Both the position numbers and the translations under genes were made by a program. 44,516 nt of DNA from an uncultured Erysipelotrichaceae bacterium (lineage in GTDB: Bacteria > Bacillota_I > Bacilli_A > RFN20 > CAG-826): the NCBI GenBank assembly GCA_902791935.1, contig CADAXQ010000016.1:1-44516 (forward strand), given 5' to 3'. This document shows, one piece after another, positions 26,758 through 35,000 of the stretch. Positions within the stretch are counted from its first letter, which is position 1, and each line of letters opens with the position of its first letter. Below the pieces are notes generated by a model. It worked only from the letters and a program-made list of their open reading frames with translations. It ran no database searches and had not been told where the DNA came from.

Positions 26758-27819
26758 TCACTTTTTGTCTTTTTCGTCTTCTGCCGTTAAATCAACGTTC
26801 TCTAATGCTTTGGTGAAGTCGTCTTCTTTTTCAGTGCGTTCCATCTCTTCCATGGCCGCCTTAGCTTCTTTATCGTTCTTATAAAGTAAGGAATCTGGAA
26901 CTGAAATTCGTTCTAAGGAAAGGATGAGTTCGGTAAGATCGCGGTTCTCTTTCCGGAAAATAAGAAGTAACAAATTCACGAGCAACGGTAAGCCACATAA
27001 CGTTAATACGGAGTAGGCGTTCCAGAACACGCAGCCAATAAAAGGCAATAAGTAATAGAGGACGGGCCTAAGCCATACTTTATAGGCGGAAGCGATATAG
27101 CCATTCTGATAATTGACCAATCCGATAGACAACGCTTTCTCAAAAAGGGTGGACCGTTCTTTGTTCGTGAACGGAATCACCCAATAGAAAATGGCGATAG
27201 AGATGACCATTGCGATAGCTCTGGAATAACATTCGTCGGCATAAGTTTGATAAATCAACGAGGCATAATGGTCATCGAATGTTTGTAGGTATTTCTTTAG
27301 TTCGTCATAGGCCGTTTTGAAAAGATCATGCATGTTCTTTTCATAAGTCCGTCCTTCGTTGCCAGAAACCTTGACCGCTAAAACATCGGGATTAAAAGAA
27401 CCATCCTCATTTTGTACGTAGGCATATAAAGAAGTGGAATAGCTTTCGGCAGTGGGTTGAACGGGTAAATTCAAAACCAAAATGTTGTATACGTGAGTCG
27501 CACTATAACGGGACCCATAGGTCTTCGCATAGAAATCCACCATCTCATCGGGGAAAGAGACAAGATAGAAGTTCTTTGTTGCTGTTTCGTATTGTTCGTA
27601 GGTATCAGAATAGGCGAGATTAAGGGAATAAGAATCTTCGATATTGGTAGCTTCTGCTTTGTTTCTTTGATATCCGCCGATCGGATTAAAGAACCCATAC
27701 AAAACAACAAACGTTAAGGCAACGGATGCTGTAACCAAAGATAAGATGTCTAAAAGACCGGCCAACAAGCAACGGCCAGGATTTGCCCCCTCTACCCGTA
27801 AAGTCTTCTTCATGCTCAT
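26758..27819 (-). CDS. Divergent RDD-like membrane protein
   Basis: A 353-aa membrane protein, second gene of a pair. The start at 27819 overlaps the upstream RDD gene by 4 nt (ATGA). A first helix after NPGRCLLAGLLDIL resembles the R-x-x-A-x-x-x-D start of RDD proteins. A large extracytoplasmic region (about 45-200) follows. Then come helices near 205-225 and 265-310 around a loop TLFEKALSIGLVNYQNG that mirrors the RDD GK-x-LG-KxxFRLxV loop. The terminal LHDRLA motif is lost and replaced by an acidic Lys/Glu tail. It seems to be a degenerate paralogue of its neighbour. Function unknown. Confidence 0.65.
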   Translation of the reverse strand: MSMKKTLRVEGANPGRCLLAGLLDILSLVTASVALTFVVLYGFFNPIGGYQRNKAEATNIEDSYSLNLAYSDTYEQYETATKNFYLVSFPDEMVDFYAKTYGSRYSATHVYNILVLNLPVQPTAESYSTSLYAYVQNEDGSFNPDVLAVKVSGNEGRTYEKNMHDLFKTAYDELKKYLQTFDDHYASLIYQTYADECYSRAIAMVISIAIFYWVIPFTNKERSTLFEKALSIGLVNYQNGYIASAYKVWLRPVLYYLLPFIGCVFWNAYSVLTLCGLPLLVNLLLLIFRKENRDLTELILSLERISVPDSLLYKNDKEAKAAMEEMERTEKEDDFTKALENVDLTAEDEKDKK

Positions 27820-28871
27820 AATGGCTTCTTTGGATCCTCGTCTTCTTCTTTTAAAACGGCAATGTCTTGTTCGTTCTTTTCTAAATCCAAAGGGGTTGTA
27901 TCGCGTTTCGCCCATTCGGGATGGCGATGACGGAACGATTCTTCCTCTTTCGGAGAATCGAAATAGAATGAAGCAGGCGAATCAATGACGCAAGTCTTTG
28001 CCAGCCGGTCATGCAGACACTGCCTCTTCTTAGAGAACATAAACATGGTATAGCTAATTAAAAACAATCCGCCGATGGTGACGATGCCGAGTAGTAACTC
28101 AATAAAGAAATAAGTGAGGAAACGCGGAATCAAATAACGACGTTGCAACCGATATCCACTTTCGGAGATAACGCCCAACCGGAACATGAGTTTTCCTAAT
28201 GTTTTCCCTTCCGGAAGGCACAAGGGAAGAATTAAATCCAAAATCAGTGAAAATCCAAAAATCACCGGTAAAAACCAAAGATATGTCCTTCCTAACGCTT
28301 GTTGATTTTCGGAAGTTAACTGGGCAATTTCTCCATTTTTTGCCACCCCTTCACAGGCGGATTGATAATGGCTTAGAAAGTAAGATACGGTGGTGCTTGT
28401 TTTGTTTTCGTCTAACAAAGTGAAACGATAGGTTGTCGTATCAAAGGAGGCAATATTGCTTTCTGTGCTTCCAACTTTTAGCACCTGCGTTTGGTAACTA
28501 TCGGAAGTGAGATTCGTGCCACCCCCGTAACGAGAAAACTTTTCCGTGTAGTACGTATATAAATCTTGGCTTAAATTCACCCGAAATGTTTTGCCTTGAT
28601 AGATGGCGTCCTTTTCATAAAGATCATCTAATGACGAAAAAGAACCTAACGCACTTTTGGCGGCATAGTCGCCACCGGTTACCACAAACAAGGACGAATC
28701 TTCGTATAACGATAAGATTCGTTTCCCGTTCGCTTCTACTTGGGCACGAGGATAGACGTTAGGAAACACCGCCGTTGCAAATAAAAGAACACTAAGGCCG
28801 ACGAGGATCACAAAATCCACCAATGCGGCTAAGATTCGTTTTCCTTTTGAGGCTAGAACGATGTGTTTCAT
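27816..28871 (-). CDS. RDD-family membrane protein
   Basis: A 351-aa protein with the full RDD signature: R12 and D18 in GKRILAALVDFVIL, then EGKTLGKLMFRLGVI after helix 2, and LHDRLAKTCVID after the last helix. RDD proteins are poorly characterised; some act as transporters or Na+/H+ antiporters. An extracytoplasmic insertion of about 150 residues lies between helices 1 and 2, which is longer than usual. The C-terminus is charged. TATAAT ends 8 nt before the ATG and there is no Shine-Dalgarno sequence, so the mRNA is nearly leaderless. It is coupled to the RDD-like gene at 26758-27819. Confidence 0.82.
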   Translation of the reverse strand: MKHIVLASKGKRILAALVDFVILVGLSVLLFATAVFPNVYPRAQVEANGKRILSLYEDSSLFVVTGGDYAAKSALGSFSSLDDLYEKDAIYQGKTFRVNLSQDLYTYYTEKFSRYGGGTNLTSDSYQTQVLKVGSTESNIASFDTTTYRFTLLDENKTSTTVSYFLSHYQSACEGVAKNGEIAQLTSENQQALGRTYLWFLPVIFGFSLILDLILPLCLPEGKTLGKLMFRLGVISESGYRLQRRYLIPRFLTYFFIELLLGIVTIGGLFLISYTMFMFSKKRQCLHDRLAKTCVIDSPASFYFDSPKEEESFRHRHPEWAKRDTTPLDLEKNEQDIAVLKEEDEDPKKPL

Positions 28872-28879
28872 ATAGCAAC

Positions 28880-28885
28880 ATTATA
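28880..28885 (-). promoter_or_regulatory. -10 of the RDD pair
   Basis: TATAAT on the minus strand, 8 nt from the ATG; no clear -35. Confidence 0.5.
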
Positions 28886-28980
28886 CGGGTTAACCTAACG
28901 ATATTGGTTTTTATTTTTTCGTGGTTTTAACAAGAATTGTTAAACGAAGCTGCTATTCTTTTGCCAAAGAAGGAAGATGG

Positions 28981-28986
28981 TATAAT
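28981..28986 (+). promoter_or_regulatory. Extended -10 giving a leaderless transcript
   Basis: TGG-TATAAT ends 6 nt before the ATG at 28993. It is divergent from the RDD promoter about 100 nt away. Confidence 0.6.
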
Positions 28987-28992
28987 TTCGTC

Positions 28993-29478
28993 ATGACAAA
29001 ACGGAACGCATATTCTTCATGTTTGCTTGGGTTTTTATTTGCTTTAGCGGCCGATGCCGTCGTCGGCATCGTTTTGTCTACGATTCATGCGTTTTCCGCC
29101 ACCCAAGAACAACTTGGTGATGCCATTATCATCATTCTCTGCTTCGTATTGTTACTCGCGTTTCTTACGTTAGAAATCGTAAACACCTTTCGTTCTTTTC
29201 GTCATGGCAGCCAATTCATTCTGCGCCTTGCCTATAACGAAGACGGAAACAAAAACACCCCGTTTCTAGCAATCTCTGGCCTGCTTTTCTTACTCGGCCT
29301 CGTCTGCTTTGTGTGGGGTATTTTATTGATGTGTGGTTTGTCCGTTTTCTTATCCGACACCGTGCGCTGGGATGGTGGGCATCTCATTATGGCGTTTGGT
29401 GCTTTACTATGGATTAACTTTGGTGCCGTTCTTTTGTTCCCCGTTTGGAGTGACGAGAAACCAAACAACGTTAATTAA
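28993..29478 (+). CDS. Unknown four-helix membrane protein
   Basis: A 161-aa protein of no recognised family, with hydrophobic segments near residues 9-31, 42-64, 92-120 and 128-150. The start at 28993 is preferred over a GTG 72 nt upstream because the extended -10 lies just before it and +1 would fall on the A of the ATG. It is the only plus-strand gene in the 26.8-41.4 kb block. Its stop codon overlaps the amylase stop codon on the other strand, with no terminator between them. Confidence 0.7.
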   Translation: MTKRNAYSSCLLGFLFALAADAVVGIVLSTIHAFSATQEQLGDAIIIILCFVLLLAFLTLEIVNTFRSFRHGSQFILRLAYNEDGNKNTPFLAISGLLFLLGLVCFVWGILLMCGLSVFLSDTVRWDGGHLIMAFGALLWINFGAVLLFPVWSDEKPNNVN

Positions 29479-31202
29479 CGCGTTAGGATAACCGAAGACA
29501 TCCGGCCCAATTTCAAGATTGTTCCTTCTAATTCCGGAACGGTTCTTGTGCAAGAGACGGAATCGGCAATGTGGTAACCCGTGAGTTCGCCCAAATCGAT
29601 TTTGACGTGATTTAACGTCTCGCAGTTATGAATCACAATGGCGGAATCATCCCCATTCGTCAAAGAATAGGCGATGACGTGTGTGGAAGAAGTGCTAATC
29701 GCGCTCGTTAGATCTTTATAGACTGCCTTTTTAAAGAAGGGGTAATGGTTCCGGACATGGAACACTTTTTTGTAATGATTGGTAATGGAGAAATTCGCGG
29801 CCAATTGATCTTCTGCACCTAGACTCACTTGATCATTTGTTGCTAAATCCGTGCGGTTTTTCTCAGGGAAATTGCATTGCCCCGTCTTATCAGACTTCGA
29901 CCAAATCATCGGAAGACGACGTCTGGCGTCGCTTTGATCGTCGGGATTCGTGACGCGCTTTCCTTTTAGCGAAATCTCTTCCCCGTAATAACAATAAGGA
30001 GTGCCTGGCAGCAAGTACGTGATATTCGCCGCCATCTTTGCGTAGTTACCGCTTAAAGAATGAGATGCCCGGTCCATATCGTGATTGGATAAGAAGTAAG
30101 AGGAATAACCATTCGGGTTTAAGGTCTTTCTTGCCGTCTCATTCGTTTCGATGTCACGCGAAAATTGGCTCCCTGTTGTAATCGCTTTGGCGGCTTGCAA
30201 GATAGAGCCATTCGTCGAAGCGGCCAAAGAAGACGGGAACGTGAAGAATGACTCAAAGGTAGAACGATAATATGGATTTAAGGTCGATCCAACGCTTTCC
30301 CAGTTTTCGCCCACGAAATAGACATCGGGATGTGCCGCTTGAATCGTATCGTGAAGATAGGTTAAGAAAGAAACGTTATAGTCCGTGTTGCCGTAATCAA
30401 AGTATTTGACGGCATCAAAACGGAACCCTTTGACCCCTTTGCCAATCCAGAAATTCAAGATGTTCACCATTTCTTGACGAACCGCTTCGTTTTCCGTGTT
30501 GAAATCAGGCATTCCCGCATCAAAACGTCCTTCGTAATAAAGAGAACCATAAGAATGGTTACAGACACTGGTTTGGGTTTTAGACCAAACATACCAGTCT
30601 TTTTTAGAATCGGAGGCTTCGTTGTTATTTAAATAATCTTGATAAGACGTGGTAAACCAAGGATTTTGACTGGAAGAATGGTTAAACACGATATCGATCA
30701 TGATATCGATGTTAGCTTCGGCAGCGGCTGCCGTTAAGGCCGTAAAATCATCCATCGTGCCATAATCGGAATTAATCGAATAATAATCCGATACATCGTA
30801 GCCATGGTAACTAGGAGACGGCATAATCGGCATTAACCAAACCGTTTTCACACCGAGGTCTTGAAGATAAGGCAACTTTTCTTTAACGCCATTTAAATCT
30901 CCGATGCCATCCCCATCGGAATCATAAAAAGAACGGACGAATATCTCATAAGAGATGGCCCCATCTTTGTTGGTATCCGTTTCATCAAACGTGTAGTTCG
31001 TCGCGGAATCGGTTGCTAACGTGATCTTTTCTTCGGAAGAAGTGGCGCTAGATCCACCGCAGTCATCAAACATCTCATCGCAGACGCTGGCCGAAGAGCT
31101 ATTCGCATCTTGAGAGGTAGTAACAGGTGTCTTTGGGCCACAAGCGGCCAACAGGAAAAAACCTAAGAATAAGGGGGATGGTATTGATTTTCGGTTTCTC
31201 AT
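29475..31202 (-). CDS. Secreted GH13 alpha-amylase, lipoprotein
   Basis: A 575-aa surface alpha-amylase that cuts alpha-1,4-glucans. The lipoprotein signal ends LLAAC (Cys21), then a Ser-rich linker. The GH13 (beta/alpha)8 barrel shows region I DIVFNH, region II GFRFDAVKYF (nucleophile D263), region III FVGENW (acid E299) and region IV FLSNHDMDR (stabiliser about D375). A Ca-site-like DSDGDGIGDL stretch follows the first strand. An all-beta C-terminal domain ends the protein. The ATG at 31202, 4 nt after the malG stop, is chosen because it gives the signal peptide. As the last gene of the maltodextrin operon, it would feed the MalEFG importer. Confidence 0.93.
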   Translation of the reverse strand: MRNRKSIPSPLFLGFFLLAACGPKTPVTTSQDANSSSASVCDEMFDDCGGSSATSSEEKITLATDSATNYTFDETDTNKDGAISYEIFVRSFYDSDGDGIGDLNGVKEKLPYLQDLGVKTVWLMPIMPSPSYHGYDVSDYYSINSDYGTMDDFTALTAAAAEANIDIMIDIVFNHSSSQNPWFTTSYQDYLNNNEASDSKKDWYVWSKTQTSVCNHSYGSLYYEGRFDAGMPDFNTENEAVRQEMVNILNFWIGKGVKGFRFDAVKYFDYGNTDYNVSFLTYLHDTIQAAHPDVYFVGENWESVGSTLNPYYRSTFESFFTFPSSLAASTNGSILQAAKAITTGSQFSRDIETNETARKTLNPNGYSSYFLSNHDMDRASHSLSGNYAKMAANITYLLPGTPYCYYGEEISLKGKRVTNPDDQSDARRRLPMIWSKSDKTGQCNFPEKNRTDLATNDQVSLGAEDQLAANFSITNHYKKVFHVRNHYPFFKKAVYKDLTSAISTSSTHVIAYSLTNGDDSAIVIHNCETLNHVKIDLGELTGYHIADSVSCTRTVPELEGTILKLGRMSSVILTR

Positions 31203-31206
31203 GCCC

Positions 31207-32103
31207 CTAACCTTTGACCGCGCCGCCAGTAACGCCAGAGACGTAGTAACGTTGCAAGATAAAGAAGAGAATTGAAATCGGTAAAGCGACCACAACAGAT
31301 CCTGCCGCGAATTGAGTGTAATACGTCACGGCCGTATCTTGTCCACTCATCATTTGGTATAAGCCAATCGCAACCGTCCAGTTGTCGGGGTTTTGTAAGC
31401 CGATGATGTAGCTGGAGGTAACATATTCGCCCCATGGGCCCATAAACGAGGTCAAAATCGTGTAGACCAAGATTGGTTTTGCCAAAGGAAGAATAATCTT
31501 CCAGAAAATGTCGCTACGGGAAGCCCCATCGATTTCGGCTGCCTCATCGATATTCTTGGAAATCGTATCGAAGAAGCCTTTCGAAATGTAATAACCGCCA
31601 CCGGCACCAGCAGAATAAATGATGACCAACGACCAATAACTGCCTTGCAAATGGAAGATATCCCGCATGACCCAATACATGATGATCATGGAAAGGAAGC
31701 CTGGGAACATGCCGATGATTAAGTTCATCCGCATTAACGCTTGCCGTCCTTTGAATCGGAAACGCGATAAGGCATAGGCGGTTCCTAAGACCAAGAACGT
31801 GGAAATCAAGCAAGTCAAAACAGAAACAATCAACGTATTTAAGAACCAACGGCTGAACATGCCATCATAGGCGTGGACGTTGGCGTTCGGGTTCGTTTGA
31901 CCCGTCCAGTTGCTAAATAACCAAAGATAGTTTTCGAATGTGAAACTATCAGGAATGAATTTCGAACGAACGGCAATGCCACCCGCACCGAAAGATTGCA
32001 AGATTAACCAAACGGTTGGTGCCAACCAAATCAAAGATAAGGCAACCAAAATGATGTAAATGATGACGTCGGAGATGATCCGGCCCGCTTTTAAACTTTT
32101 CAT
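31207..32103 (-). CDS. malG: Maltodextrin ABC transporter permease MalG
   Basis: A 298-aa inner-membrane permease with six predicted helices. It ends in the usual Gly-rich tail GVTGGAVKG of MalG proteins. The EAA loop that docks on the ATPase is EAAEIDGASRSDIFWKIILPLAKP (about 190-213). Its ATG overlaps the malF-like stop by 4 nt. It would pair with the giant MalF-like subunit encoded upstream. Confidence 0.94.
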   Translation of the reverse strand: MKSLKAGRIISDVIIYIILVALSLIWLAPTVWLILQSFGAGGIAVRSKFIPDSFTFENYLWLFSNWTGQTNPNANVHAYDGMFSRWFLNTLIVSVLTCLISTFLVLGTAYALSRFRFKGRQALMRMNLIIGMFPGFLSMIIMYWVMRDIFHLQGSYWSLVIIYSAGAGGGYYISKGFFDTISKNIDEAAEIDGASRSDIFWKIILPLAKPILVYTILTSFMGPWGEYVTSSYIIGLQNPDNWTVAIGLYQMMSGQDTAVTYYTQFAAGSVVVALPISILFFILQRYYVSGVTGGAVKG

Positions 32104-34931
32104 TGGAACTGATCCTCCTCACGCACTGCCCCGCTCTTGTTGTACATCACAATCGAAATAAACGAGCAAAGGATGAAGACGATGATACCGACCGCAGAAG
32201 CAATGCCGTATTGCGGGTTGCTATTCGAGGTGACTGTCTTATACAAGAATGTGATTAAGAGATCGGTTTGCCCTAAGCCAAGCAAGCCCGAGCCAACCAA
32301 GGCCGGCCCGCCACCACTTAAGAAATAGATGACGTTGAAGTTATTGATATTGCCAATAAACTGCGTAATGAGGTACGGCCCCGTCACGAAGAGAATGTAA
32401 GGCATCGTGATGCGCCAGAATTGCGTCCAGGCGTTCGCGCCATCAACACGAGCGGATTCATAAAGATCATCTGGAATATTTAATAAGATGCCGGTTGTGG
32501 AAAGGATGGTATAAGGAATACCAACCCAAACGTTAACACAGACAATGATGAACCGTGTCCAAAAGACACCAGTCGTAGAAGTATCGGTTGCAAATCCTAA
32601 ACGGCTTCCCGTCGTTTGCCACCACCAAGTGCCTAACGCACCGGAATCTTTAAGCAAGACACCAATGGAAAGCAACGAGATGAATTGCGGAATGGCGATG
32701 GTGGTGACGAAGATACCACGCCAGAGCTTCTTTAATTTGATGCTCTTTTTGTTGATGAGCAAGGCGACCACAATGCCTAAGAAGTAGTTCGTAAACGTGG
32801 CTAAGACAGCCCAAAGCAACGTCCATCCAACCGTGTGTAACAAGGCATTAGGTAACGCGGCATAAACACTATCGGGTGCTGGATTAAACAAATTCTGGAA
32901 GTTGCCCCAGCCAATCCAGGTAAAGAGCTGCGTTGGCGGTGTATGGCCACTCGAATAGTTCGTGAAAGCGACCAAGATGGAGAAGAGAAGTGGGACAACC
33001 GTGATAAACAACGTTCCTAACACCGGGATCGTCAGCATCGTGATGTAGAACTTTTCGTTTAACAAGGTATTCCAGGTTTCTTTGAACCGTTTTGGACGGC
33101 CTTGATATTGCTCTGGATGCTTTTCTTGATAGTCTTGTTCCGCAGCACGGACTTCAGCCAAACGTGCCGTCACCTCTTCTTGGCTTAAGAAACTGACCTT
33201 GCCGTTTTCTTTCTTCAAGATTTCGTGGGCGGCCGCCTTTGCTTCGGCATAAGGAAGGTTATAGGCGACGATTAATTCGTTTAACACTTCTTCGGCGGCA
33301 TAAGAAGCATCGGTGTAGTTCGTCTTTAAATATTTCTTATCCCGACGATAGGCGCTGCGGCTTTCTTGGTTTTCTTCCTTTTCCATCGCTTTGATGGCTT
33401 TGTCGTCTGGGAAGTCATGTAACGAACGCATGATGCGCGTCACATTATCGACTAAGTTATCTTTGGCTTTCGCTAACTGTTCTTCTTTATCGGGATCGTT
33501 CTTCGCTTGAATCGCCTTCATTTCGGCACGAGAATCCGCTTTCACCTTGGCTAATTCTTGATTCAAAGCGGCCTTCCGTTCCCGCATGCCTTGGAATTTC
33601 GTGGCGGTTTCCTTGAGCTTTTCTTGATATTCTTGCTCTAGTTTGACCAATTCTTTGGCGTTATCTTCATTCTTCTCTTTGGCTTTGCCATAACGGTCTT
33701 GATAGACGGCAACCAAGTCTTCGTAATGCTCATACAACGTTTCTTTGTTCCGTAACTTTGTCAAATGGCTGTAGTACTCGTTATAACGACCATAAAGGTT
33801 GTTATTCTTCACACTCTCTTGTTCGGCATAGCAAAGATATTGTTTTTCAATCTCAGCTAAAACGTTGTTTTGCTTGTCAATCTTATGGCCCCAGTTGACT
33901 TCGACGTTGGTGGTTTTGACTTGGTAACGTTCTACCTTTTCTCCGAAAGCAGCAACGGCTTCTTCATTGTCCGCCGGCTTCTTCGCTAATAACGCTTGAT
34001 AGCCTTCATCACGTTTGGTTAAAGCGGCTGCCTTTTGTTGCTCTAATTTCTGAAGTCTTGCTTTCGCTTTGGCTGCTTTGGCCAAATGCTCATAAGAAAC
34101 CGTGCAGGTGTTCTTTAATAAATAGGCGGCGTAAGACTTTGCCTTCGGATCTTCAAACGTATTCGTAAAGGCATCGATTTCATCTTTGTGCGCGGCATAG
34201 AATTCCCGTTTGGATTGCTTGTTCGCATAGGCTTCGACCGCATCTTGGTCGAGTTTTCTTGAAAGCGGGATCGTTTTCTCAATGACGTTCTCATATTTTA
34301 AGAACTGATTGATTCGATAGTTCGTATAACCTGACTCAATCGAACGATTCCAAATATAGAAGAAGAGCAATAACGATAAGACCCATAACAACCCATAAAT
34401 CAGGATCATGATGGAGTTATCGCCATTGATATAAGGGCAAATCGTATCATCACAAGTTGGATCTGGACCCGATTGCACGACGCCTAACGAACCTAACATG
34501 TAAATGGAATGGGCACCATTTAATGCGAAAAACATGGTATATACGACTTCAAATACGATATAAAGAACCCCATTGAAGTATTGCTTATTCCGGAAAGACG
34601 AAGTTCCCCAAATGAGGTAAGACATCCGTCCTGCCCAATCGTTATGCGAGAATTCAAACGCTTTTTTCTGGAAGAAACGACCCACTCCTAAAACGAATTT
34701 GTAGCAGCCAATCCCAACGGTTTTGATGAAATGCCATAACGAAAGGAAAATCGAAAGGATCAAATCAAGTAACCACAATCCGATTTTCGCAAAGAACTTG
34801 CCAAAAGAAATGAAAAAATAGGCGAAAGGATTCATCGCTTTTTGTGGCGACGAGAGAATGTCAGTATCCGATACGGGCGAAGGGGCTACTTGCGCCTCAA
34901 CATCGTCCATTTTTTCATTGTTTTGTTCCAT
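32100..34931 (-). CDS. malF: Giant MalF-type permease with long cytoplasmic coiled coil
   Basis: A 943-aa MalF-type subunit, about twice the usual size. Residues 30-200 hold hydrophobic segments at about 38-70, 70-88, 122-138 and 174-194. Residues 230-625 are Lys/Glu/Ala-rich, with heptad-like helices (KAKARLQKLEQQKAAAL, KELVKLEQEYQEKLKE) and no membrane segment. Residues 640-943 are an ordinary MalF permease with EAA loop ESARVDGANAWTQFWRITMP. The ATG at 34931 has AAAGGA 8 nt upstream. MalG overlaps the stop by 4 nt. The frame is open throughout, so this is a real fusion or expansion and not an assembly error. A role for the coiled coil in anchoring or regulation is inferred. Confidence 0.9.
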   Translation of the reverse strand: MEQNNEKMDDVEAQVAPSPVSDTDILSSPQKAMNPFAYFFISFGKFFAKIGLWLLDLILSIFLSLWHFIKTVGIGCYKFVLGVGRFFQKKAFEFSHNDWAGRMSYLIWGTSSFRNKQYFNGVLYIVFEVVYTMFFALNGAHSIYMLGSLGVVQSGPDPTCDDTICPYINGDNSIMILIYGLLWVLSLLLFFYIWNRSIESGYTNYRINQFLKYENVIEKTIPLSRKLDQDAVEAYANKQSKREFYAAHKDEIDAFTNTFEDPKAKSYAAYLLKNTCTVSYEHLAKAAKAKARLQKLEQQKAAALTKRDEGYQALLAKKPADNEEAVAAFGEKVERYQVKTTNVEVNWGHKIDKQNNVLAEIEKQYLCYAEQESVKNNNLYGRYNEYYSHLTKLRNKETLYEHYEDLVAVYQDRYGKAKEKNEDNAKELVKLEQEYQEKLKETATKFQGMRERKAALNQELAKVKADSRAEMKAIQAKNDPDKEEQLAKAKDNLVDNVTRIMRSLHDFPDDKAIKAMEKEENQESRSAYRRDKKYLKTNYTDASYAAEEVLNELIVAYNLPYAEAKAAAHEILKKENGKVSFLSQEEVTARLAEVRAAEQDYQEKHPEQYQGRPKRFKETWNTLLNEKFYITMLTIPVLGTLFITVVPLLFSILVAFTNYSSGHTPPTQLFTWIGWGNFQNLFNPAPDSVYAALPNALLHTVGWTLLWAVLATFTNYFLGIVVALLINKKSIKLKKLWRGIFVTTIAIPQFISLLSIGVLLKDSGALGTWWWQTTGSRLGFATDTSTTGVFWTRFIIVCVNVWVGIPYTILSTTGILLNIPDDLYESARVDGANAWTQFWRITMPYILFVTGPYLITQFIGNINNFNVIYFLSGGGPALVGSGLLGLGQTDLLITFLYKTVTSNSNPQYGIASAVGIIVFILCSFISIVMYNKSGAVREEDQFQ

Positions 34932-34953
34932 AACGTAGTCCTTTATCGTTTGG

Positions 34954-34989
34954 TTCTGCCAGGCAGGGAACAAGCCCCGCCTGGCAGAA
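34954..34989 (-). other. Stable hairpin between malE and malF
   Basis: A perfect 11-bp stem (TTCTGCCAGGC with GCCTGGCAGAA) extended by GGG/CCC around a CTTGTT loop begins 12 nt after the malE stop. No T-run follows, so it is more likely an mRNA-stabilising or partial-attenuation element than a terminator. It would keep binding-protein mRNA in excess over permease mRNA. Confidence 0.75.
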
Positions 34990-35000
34990 ATGAAGGTTCC

